17,966 nucleotides of DNA from Actinomycetes bacterium (GTDB lineage Bacteria > Actinomycetota > Acidimicrobiia > Acidimicrobiales > RAAP-2). The notes below the pieces were generated by a model. It saw nothing but the letters and a program-made list of their open reading frames with translations, searched no databases and was not told where the DNA came from. This document shows, one piece after another, positions 12,729 to 17,966 of the stretch; within the stretch, counting starts at the first letter, position 1; every line of letters starts with the position of its first letter. The DNA lies in contig JAJYPU010000024.1 in the NCBI GenBank assembly GCA_021795095.1, forward strand, positions 1 to 17,966, in the 5' to 3' direction. Made by a program: the position numbers and the translations under genes.

Positions 12729-13682
12729 ATGACCTCGCGCTACGGCATCACCATCCCCTTCGATGGCATCTCACTGGGCGAACATCGCGCCTGGTACTCG
12801 CGACTGGTCGAACTCGGCTACACCGACGTGTGGTCGGCCGAGGTCGACGGGACCGACGGGTTCACGCCGCTGGCGCTAGCCGCGGCGTGGGAGCCGCGAC
12901 TCAATCTCGGGCTCGCCGTGGCACCCGTCTTCACCCGCGGTCCGGGGCTGCTCGCGATGACCATCGCCGCCCTCGCCGAGGTGGCCGGGGAACGACTCAC
13001 CGTCGGGCTCGGCGCCTCGAGCCAACCGGTCGTTGAGCGCTGGAACGGGATCGCCTACGACCGGCCCTTCGCACGCACGCGCGACGTGCTGCGTTTCGTG
13101 AATCGGGCGCTCGACGGCGAGAAGATCGACGAGGACTTCCCCACCTTCAGCGTCCACGGCTTTAAGCTCTCGCGGCCCGTGACGGATCGGCCCCGCATCC
13201 TGCTCGGGGCGCTGCGCCCGGGCATGCTGCACCTAGCCGGCGCCGAGGCCGACGGGGCGATCCTCAACTGGCTGGCCGTCGAGGACGTCGCCACCTGCCG
13301 GGCCGAGGTGGGCCCCGACAAGGCCATCGCGGCTCGCTTGTTCGTCGTACCCACCGCCGACGCCGACCTCGCGCGAAGCGTCGGACGACGGATGATCTCC
13401 TCGTACCTCACGGTCAACGCCTACGCCGAGTTCCATCGTTGGCTCGGTCGCGGGGAGGCACTCACGCCGATGTGGGACGCCTGGGCCGCCGGTGACCGCA
13501 AGCTCGCCAACGCGGCGATTCCCGACGAGGTCGTCGACGCACTGATCGTCCACGGATCATTCGACGCCTGCCGCGATCACGTCCAGCGCTACGTCGAGGC
13601 CGGCGTCTCGATGCCGACGATCGCGATTGTGCCCGTGGGCGTCACCCTCGAGGAGGCCATCGTCGGCCTCGCGCCGCGCTGA
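12729..13682 (+). CDS. LLM-class F420-dependent oxidoreductase (317 aa)
   Basis: The sequence follows the luciferase-like monooxygenase TIM barrel. It opens with YGITIPFDG, has the second-strand GYTDVWSAEVDGTDGFTPLALAAA, the LAVAPVFTRGPGLLAMTIAAL segment, and RLTVGLGASSQPVVERWNG (89-107), where the cofactor phosphate is usually held. In actinobacteria such proteins usually use F420 (family knowledge), though FMN cannot be excluded. The substrate is unknown. No Shine-Dalgarno precedes the ATG at 12729. A weak -10-like CACACT ends 5 nt upstream, so the mRNA may be leaderless. It lies 21 bp after ppk2 and 32 bp before the riboflavin synthase gene, so a link to flavin or deazaflavin metabolism is possible. 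Confidence 0.85.
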   Translation: MTSRYGITIPFDGISLGEHRAWYSRLVELGYTDVWSAEVDGTDGFTPLALAAAWEPRLNLGLAVAPVFTRGPGLLAMTIAALAEVAGERLTVGLGASSQPVVERWNGIAYDRPFARTRDVLRFVNRALDGEKIDEDFPTFSVHGFKLSRPVTDRPRILLGALRPGMLHLAGAEADGAILNWLAVEDVATCRAEVGPDKAIAARLFVVPTADADLARSVGRRMISSYLTVNAYAEFHRWLGRGEALTPMWDAWAAGDRKLANAAIPDEVVDALIVHGSFDACRDHVQRYVEAGVSMPTIAIVPVGVTLEEAIVGLAPR

Positions 13683-13692
13683 GCGACATCCC

Positions 13693-13698
13693 TACACT
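13693..13698 (+). promoter_or_regulatory. Possible -10 hexamer before the riboflavin synthase gene
   Basis: TACACT sits 16 nt before the ATG at 13715, leaving a short leader that contains the Shine-Dalgarno GGAGG (13705-13709). No good -35 is visible. Confidence 0.35.
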
Positions 13699-13714
13699 GG
13701 CACTGGAGGTTGCG

Positions 13715-14224
13715 ATGGGTAAGAAGAAGACCAAGCACGAGGTCCCGGTGCGTATCGGCGTGGTGGACACGATGTTCGCCCGCTATGACATGGGTGGCGC
13801 GGCGCGCGCCGAGTTGGCGGACTGTCCGGGATACGGGAGTCGTTTCACCGTGGTCTCCAAGACAGTCCCCGGTTTCAAGGACCTCGCGGTAGCGGCAAAG
13901 AACCTCATCGAGCGCGACGGCTGTTCGATCGTGGTCGCCCTCGGCATGCCGGGCAAGGCACCCATCGACAAGCAGTGCGCCCACGAGGCGGCCCTCGGCA
14001 TCATGCAAGCCCAACTCCTCACCTCGACACCCATCCTCGAGGTCTTCGTCCACGAGGACGAGGCCGACGACCCCGAAGTCCTAGCGTCGGTGTTCAAGAA
14101 CCGCTCGGCCAAGCACGCGCGTAACGCGTACTGGATGCTGTTCGAACCCGAGCAGCTCGCCCGCCGGGCTGGTCAGGGCGTGCGTCAGGGCTTCGAGGAC
14201 GCGGGGCCGCTCGGCGTCGCCTGA
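13715..14224 (+). CDS. ribC: Riboflavin synthase, archaeal (RibC, lumazine-synthase-fold) type (169 aa)
   Basis: The enzyme dismutates two 6,7-dimethyl-8-ribityllumazine into riboflavin and a pyrimidine, the last step of vitamin B2 synthesis. The sequence carries the full set of landmarks I associate with archaeal riboflavin synthases such as Methanocaldococcus MJ1184: VDTMFARYDMG (17-27), KTVPGFKDL (49-57), VALGMPGKAPIDKQCAHEA (74-92), EVFVHEDEADD (109-119) and RQGFEDAGP (157-165). These proteins are related to lumazine synthase and unrelated to the two-domain bacterial RibE. The length fits the family, with a short basic N-terminal addition (MGKKKTKHEV). The start has GGAGG 5 nt upstream. 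It stands alone, with no other rib gene in the window. The match is from memory, but the motif agreement is extensive. Confidence 0.88.
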   Translation: MGKKKTKHEVPVRIGVVDTMFARYDMGGAARAELADCPGYGSRFTVVSKTVPGFKDLAVAAKNLIERDGCSIVVALGMPGKAPIDKQCAHEAALGIMQAQLLTSTPILEVFVHEDEADDPEVLASVFKNRSAKHARNAYWMLFEPEQLARRAGQGVRQGFEDAGPLGVA

Positions 14225-14293
14225 TCCTCGGCGCGAACGGCCCCTTGGCTGTTCACTATGCTCACCAGGGTTAGTCCGCCCCGAGGAGGATCC

Positions 14294-15502
14294 ATGCCCG
14301 AAGCCGTCATCGTCGCCACCGGTCGTTCGCCCATCGGTCGAGCGTTCAAGGGGTCGCTGGTCGACGTACGCCCCGACGACCTCGCCGCCCACGTCGTCGC
14401 CGAGGTCCTGGCCAAGGTGCCCCAGTTGGACCCGACGACCATCGACGACCTGATGATGGGCTGTGGCCAGCCGGCCGGCGAGTCAGGATTCAACATCGCG
14501 CGCGTCGTCGCCATTCTCGCCGGACTCGACACGGTGCCCGGCGTCACCGTCAACCGCTACTGCTCGTCGTCGCTCCAGACGATTCGCATGGCCGCGCACG
14601 CGATCAAGGCCGGCGAGGGCGACGTCTTTATCGCCGCTGGCGTCGAGACCGTGTCGCGCTTCGGCAACGGGGCCTCGGACATCGCCAAGGCGATGAACCC
14701 GCGCTTCGACGAGGCCATCGCGCGCACGACGGCTCGTTCGGCGCGCGCCGGTGACCCGTGGACCCCGAGTCCCGGGCTCCCCGACGTCTACATCGCGATG
14801 GGCCAGACCGCCGAGAACGTCGCCGAGTTCGAGCAGGTGTCGCGCGCCGAGATGGACGCGTTCGCCCTGCGCAGCCAAGAGCTCGCCGTCGCGAGCCAGC
14901 ACAACGGCTTCTTCGAGCGCGAGATCGTCCCCATCACACTCCCCGACGGGCGCGTGATCGCGACCGATGACGGCCCTCGGGCCGGCACCACGCTCGAGAA
15001 GCTGGCCGCCTTGGCCCCGGTCTTTCGCGAGGGCGGCACCGTCACCGCGGGCAACGCCTGCCCGCTCAACGACGGCGCCGCGGCCGTGATCGTCATGAGC
15101 GACACCCGCGCCAAGGCGCTCGGGTTGACGCCCCTGGCGCGGATCGTCTCGAGTGGGGTCAGCGCTCTCAACCCCGAGATCATGGGCCTCGGTCCCGTTG
15201 AAGCGAGCCGTCAGGCGTTGGCCCGCGCCGGGCTGAGTATGGACGACATCGACCTGGTCGAGATCAACGAAGCCTTCGCGGCTCAGGTGATCCCCTCGGC
15301 CAAGCACCTCGGCATCAACTGGGACAAGCTCAACGTGAATGGCGGGGCCATCGCGCTCGGCCACCCCTTCGGCATGACCGGGGCGCGCATCATGACCACC
15401 TTGCTCAACGGCCTCGAAGACCGGGACAAGCGCTACGGACTGGAGACGATGTGCGTCGGCGGCGGCCAGGGCATGGCCATGATCGTCGAGCGGCTCAGCT
15501 GA
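14294..15502 (+). CDS. Thiolase, acetyl-CoA C-acyltransferase family (402 aa)
   Basis: Thiolases cleave 3-ketoacyl-CoA, or condense two acyl-CoAs, in fatty acid breakdown or acetoacetyl-CoA synthesis. The nucleophilic cysteine is C90 in NRYCSSSLQT. NEAFA lies at 325-329, the catalytic His is H357 in GGAIALGHPFGMTGAR, and the second cysteine is C387 in CVGGGQGMAM. All key residues are present and the length is normal. Chain-length preference cannot be read from the sequence. The ATG at 14294 has GAGGAGGA just upstream. Its 3' end overlaps the convergent Trm112-like gene by 8 nt. No partner beta-oxidation gene is present here. Confidence 0.92.
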   Translation: MPEAVIVATGRSPIGRAFKGSLVDVRPDDLAAHVVAEVLAKVPQLDPTTIDDLMMGCGQPAGESGFNIARVVAILAGLDTVPGVTVNRYCSSSLQTIRMAAHAIKAGEGDVFIAAGVETVSRFGNGASDIAKAMNPRFDEAIARTTARSARAGDPWTPSPGLPDVYIAMGQTAENVAEFEQVSRAEMDAFALRSQELAVASQHNGFFEREIVPITLPDGRVIATDDGPRAGTTLEKLAALAPVFREGGTVTAGNACPLNDGAAAVIVMSDTRAKALGLTPLARIVSSGVSALNPEIMGLGPVEASRQALARAGLSMDDIDLVEINEAFAAQVIPSAKHLGINWDKLNVNGGAIALGHPFGMTGARIMTTLLNGLEDRDKRYGLETMCVGGGQGMAMIVERLS

Positions 15503-15728
15503 GCGGTCGCCCGGTCGACCGGGCATCGGGGTCGGCGACGTACCGGTCGTGCTCCTCGTCTGAGACGGCCCGGGCCTCGTCGGGCAAGAGGACGGGTATC
15601 GACCCGCGCACCTCGTAGGCGACGCGACGACGCGGGTTGTAGAGCACGCTCGCATCCGACAGGTACAGCAGTGGGCCGTGATCGACGGGGTCCTCCAGCA
15701 ACTCCAGCAGGAACGGGTCGAGGGCCAT
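15495..15728 (-). CDS. Trm112-like small protein (77 aa)
   Basis: The pattern MALDPFLLELLEDPVDHGPL, then YNPRRRVAYEVRGSIPVLLPDEAR, is that of bacterial Trm112/YcaR-family proteins. In eukaryotes and archaea Trm112 activates methyltransferases, and the bacterial role is less clear. The usual zinc-binding cysteines are absent (EDPVD in place of the common ACPxD/C), and the protein has no cysteine at all. The ATG at 15726-15728 shares its A with the TGA of the phosphomannomutase gene and has AAGGAGG upstream, so it is translationally coupled to it. The PMM-Trm112 pairing is familiar from other actinobacteria. Its end overlaps the thiolase gene. Confidence 0.8.
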   Translation of the reverse strand: MALDPFLLELLEDPVDHGPLLYLSDASVLYNPRRRVAYEVRGSIPVLLPDEARAVSDEEHDRYVADPDARSTGRPLS

Positions 15729-17080
15729 CACGCCTCCTTGATCATCGCGACGACCTCATCGACGTGGCGCGCGCAGCTCGGCTCGTCTCGCGCTTCGACG
15801 TTGAGCCGTAGCAGTGGCTCGGTGTTCGAGGGTCGCAGATTGAACCACCAGCTCCCGAAATCGGCGCTCAGCCCATCCATCTCGTCGACCGCCACACCCT
15901 CGTTACGCAGACGTTGGGCGACGGCGTGCACCGTGCCGGCGGGATCGGTCACCTCGGTGTTTCGCTCGCCGGAGGAGGCGTAGCGCTGAAAGGGTGCCTG
16001 CAGCGCCGACAGCGGCACGTCCGAGCGGCTGAGCAACTCAAGCACGATCAAGGCGGTGATGATGCCCGAGTCGGCGCGATAGTTGTCCCGGTAGTAGTAG
16101 TGGCCCGAATGCTCCCCACCGAAAATGGCGCCGGTCTCGGCCATGACCTGCTTGATATAGCTGTGGCCGACGCGCGTGCGCACGCCGACCCCGCCGTGCT
16201 CGGCTATGACCTCGGGCACGGACTTTGAGCAGATGAGGTTGTAGAGCACGGTCGCGCCGGGATGGCGGTCCAAGAGCGCGGCGGCCACCATCGCGGTGGT
16301 CGTCGAGCCCGAAACGGGCTCGGCACGCTCATCAACGACGAACACCCGGTCGGCGTCACCGTCGAAGGCGAGCCCGATGTCGGCCCCGGTCTCGAGGACG
16401 CGACGTTGCAGGTCCACGAGGTTGGCCGGGTTGAGCGGGTCCGCGGGATGGTTGGGAAAGGTCCCGTCCAGTTCTGGGTACAGCACGTCGAGCTCGACGG
16501 GCAGGCCCGCGAAGACTCGGGGCGCGACGAGACCCCCCATCCCGTTGGCGACGTCGGCCACGATGCGCAGCGGGCGCAATGCCGTGACGTCGATGAAGGA
16601 GTGCACGTGGGCGATCCAGTCGGGCCAGAGGTCCCGTTCGACCCGGTCCGCGTGAGGTTCGGCGTCGACGCCGAGCAGCCCCTGCGCGTCGGCGGCGATG
16701 TCGAGGAGCCCGGACTCCACACCGACCGGCCGGGCGCCGGCCAGACACAGTTTGATCCCGTTGTAGCGGGCAGGGTTGTGCGACGCGGTGAACATGGCGC
16801 CCGGCGCGTCGAGAAACCCCGACGCGAAGTACAAGAGGTCCGTCGAGGCGAGGCCGAGGTCAACGACCTCGACGCCTTCGCCACGCGCTCCGTCGCTGAA
16901 TGCCGCGCTGAGCGACACGCCGGACTGGCGCATGTCCCGGGCGATCACGAGCCTCGGTGACCGGGCGAAGCGAGCGAACGCCACGCCCACCGCCCGCGCG
17001 ACGACCTCGTCGAGTTGATCGGGATACGTCCCGCGCACGTCATAGGCCTTGAAGATGGCGCCGGTATCCACGCTGGTCAT
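15728..17080 (-). CDS. manB: Phosphomannomutase/phosphoglucomutase (450 aa)
   Basis: This alpha-D-phosphohexomutase interconverts hexose 6- and 1-phosphates and feeds GDP-mannose or UDP-glucose synthesis. The phosphoserine is S100 in TASHNPARYNGIK, the metal loop is DGDADR (240-245), the sugar-binding loop is GGEHSGHYYYRD (321-332), and the phosphate-binding loop is RPSNTEPLLRLNVEA (416-430). All four active-site loops are intact and the length is typical. The GEHSGH form fits dual-specificity PMM/PGM enzymes. The ATG at 17078-17080 lies 1 nt after the stop of the upstream membrane-protein gene and has no strong Shine-Dalgarno, so it is probably coupled. The enzyme likely supplies sugar nucleotides for envelope glycans. 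Confidence 0.93.
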   Translation of the reverse strand: MTSVDTGAIFKAYDVRGTYPDQLDEVVARAVGVAFARFARSPRLVIARDMRQSGVSLSAAFSDGARGEGVEVVDLGLASTDLLYFASGFLDAPGAMFTASHNPARYNGIKLCLAGARPVGVESGLLDIAADAQGLLGVDAEPHADRVERDLWPDWIAHVHSFIDVTALRPLRIVADVANGMGGLVAPRVFAGLPVELDVLYPELDGTFPNHPADPLNPANLVDLQRRVLETGADIGLAFDGDADRVFVVDERAEPVSGSTTTAMVAAALLDRHPGATVLYNLICSKSVPEVIAEHGGVGVRTRVGHSYIKQVMAETGAIFGGEHSGHYYYRDNYRADSGIITALIVLELLSRSDVPLSALQAPFQRYASSGERNTEVTDPAGTVHAVAQRLRNEGVAVDEMDGLSADFGSWWFNLRPSNTEPLLRLNVEARDEPSCARHVDEVVAMIKEA

Positions 17081-17081
17081 G

Positions 17082-17966
17082 CTACTGCCGGGACCGTCGG
17101 CGCCTCTTGTACGCGTTCCACGCCACGACCAGGCCGAGCGCGACGGTTACGTCGCTCAGCCAGTTACCGAGGGTCACCGCCGGCGTCGATCCGTAGACCA
17201 GCGAGACGTCGTGACTCGTGGGCACGACCACCATGAGGTTGGGGCTGACGCGGTACGGTCCCGTGGCCCCGATCGCGTGCCACCGGGGGTAGTACGAGAT
17301 CTTGACGAGGGTCGGTACGCCCAGGCGGTCCACGTGGAACGAGATCCGCTGGAGGCCAACGACCACGTGGGTCACGGTCTCCTTGGCCAGCGGGGCGCTC
17401 GGGTGCAGGTGGGTGATCGACGAGGCGCGCGGCCACGAGGGCGGTCCGCTCGCCGCGGCGAGCACCGACCACCGGGCCGGGTCGAGCCACCACGTCGTGT
17501 TGGCGGCGAGCCACGCGGTACGACTCGCGAGGCCACCGACGACGTTGGGTTCACTGGCGAGCCCCTCGACCATGGGGCTCGACTTGATCAGGTAGATACG
17601 CCAGCGAACCCCCGGGGACGGCCAGGCGCGGGTCTGGGCGATGAAGCGCAACTGGGGGTCGGCGTTGGCCTCCGCGACCGCCAGCGGTGAGAAAGCGATG
17701 TAGTACCGCACCCCGAGCATCTGCAGGTGGGTGACGCCCTCGGCGACGTTGAGCTGTCCGTAGGGCAGGCCGACCTGGGGGTTGCTCGGCTGGCTGCTCA
17801 GCTCGGCCTGGTCGAGGAAATGGTACGGCGTCGTCGCCGAGGACTCGAAGAAGAGCCCCTCCATCGAGTCGATGCAGTTGTTCGTCCAGTACGGCAGCAG
17901 CATGAGCGCCATCGTGGTGCCGAAGCGGTTCTCGCTCGGTGCGTACTCCCACATGGCCCGCCCGCA
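17082..17966 (-). CDS. C-terminal part of a large membrane protein, GT-C/YfhO- or PTPS-related-like (partial)
   Basis: The frame is open to the window edge, so the N-terminus lies beyond 17966 and at least 294 residues are visible. An ATG at 17952-17954 is probably internal. The visible part looks extracytoplasmic: LPYWTNNCIDSMEGLFFES, LGVRYYIAFSP, and a late beta-rich block with KISYYPRWHAIGATGPYRVSP, comparable to the 'MPGWHAFVNG' block of the YfhO-like protein at 6932. One last helix (about SDVTVALGLVVAWNAY) and a basic RRRRSRQ tail close it. Actinobacterial proteins of this layout are large polytopic, glycosyltransferase-like membrane proteins. The stop lies 1 nt before the PMM start, which points to an operon. 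Confidence 0.7.
   Translation of the reverse strand, partial: CGRAMWEYAPSENRFGTTMALMLLPYWTNNCIDSMEGLFFESSATTPYHFLDQAELSSQPSNPQVGLPYGQLNVAEGVTHLQMLGVRYYIAFSPLAVAEANADPQLRFIAQTRAWPSPGVRWRIYLIKSSPMVEGLASEPNVVGGLASRTAWLAANTTWWLDPARWSVLAAASGPPSWPRASSITHLHPSAPLAKETVTHVVVGLQRISFHVDRLGVPTLVKISYYPRWHAIGATGPYRVSPNLMVVVPTSHDVSLVYGSTPAVTLGNWLSDVTVALGLVVAWNAYKRRRRSRQ

Noticed and set aside
14483..15655. 390-residue minus-strand frame antisense to the thiolase
   Set aside because: The thiolase has every catalytic residue in its own frame. The antisense product has no recognisable domain.

Overview
The window looks like chromosomal DNA from a high-GC actinobacterium, possibly of the Acidimicrobiia type (inference, no marker gene present). 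The grounds are uniform high GC, frequent GTG starts, several apparently leaderless genes, an F420-type luciferase-like oxidoreductase, a PMM-Trm112 gene pair, a canonical DosR/DevR dormancy box, and YfhO/CapA/phosphodiester-glycosidase envelope proteins. No rRNA, tRNA, insertion sequence, phage gene or CRISPR array was seen.

Region 1 (1-2012): the end of an unknown gene, a hairpin-rich non-coding stretch, then a divergent pair around a near-perfect DosR box. Leftward lies a predicted helical-bundle + cysteine-cluster + PDZ protein. Rightward lies a 49-residue protein. A CopD-like membrane protein follows on the minus strand.

Region 2 (2152-5009): a degenerate short-chain dehydrogenase and a PHS-family phosphate:H+ symporter on the minus strand, divergent from a leaderless GNAT acetyltransferase.

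Region 3 (5158-11836): a cell-envelope glycan cluster. Plus strand: a two-domain family 2 glycosyltransferase, a YfhO-like polytopic GT-C protein, and an overlapping secreted protein of unknown function. Minus strand: a phosphodiester glycosidase-like protein, overlapping and coupled to a CapA-like protein. The two blocks meet tail to tail with interleaved stop codons.

Region 4 (11925-15502): PPK2 polyphosphate kinase with a perfect inverted repeat over its Shine-Dalgarno, an F420-type LLM oxidoreductase, a riboflavin synthase of the archaeal (RibC/lumazine-synthase-fold) type, and a thiolase, all on the plus strand.

Region 5 (15495-17966): a tightly coupled minus-strand operon of a large membrane protein (N-terminus beyond the window), phosphomannomutase/phosphoglucomutase, and a Trm112-like protein. 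PMM/PGM supplies activated hexose precursors, which fits the glycan genes of region 3.

The points most worth following up are the archaeal-type riboflavin synthase, the DosR box with its two uncharacterised divergent targets, the Cys-cluster/PDZ protein, and the inverted repeat that masks the PPK2 ribosome-binding site. All family assignments were made by eye, without database searches.
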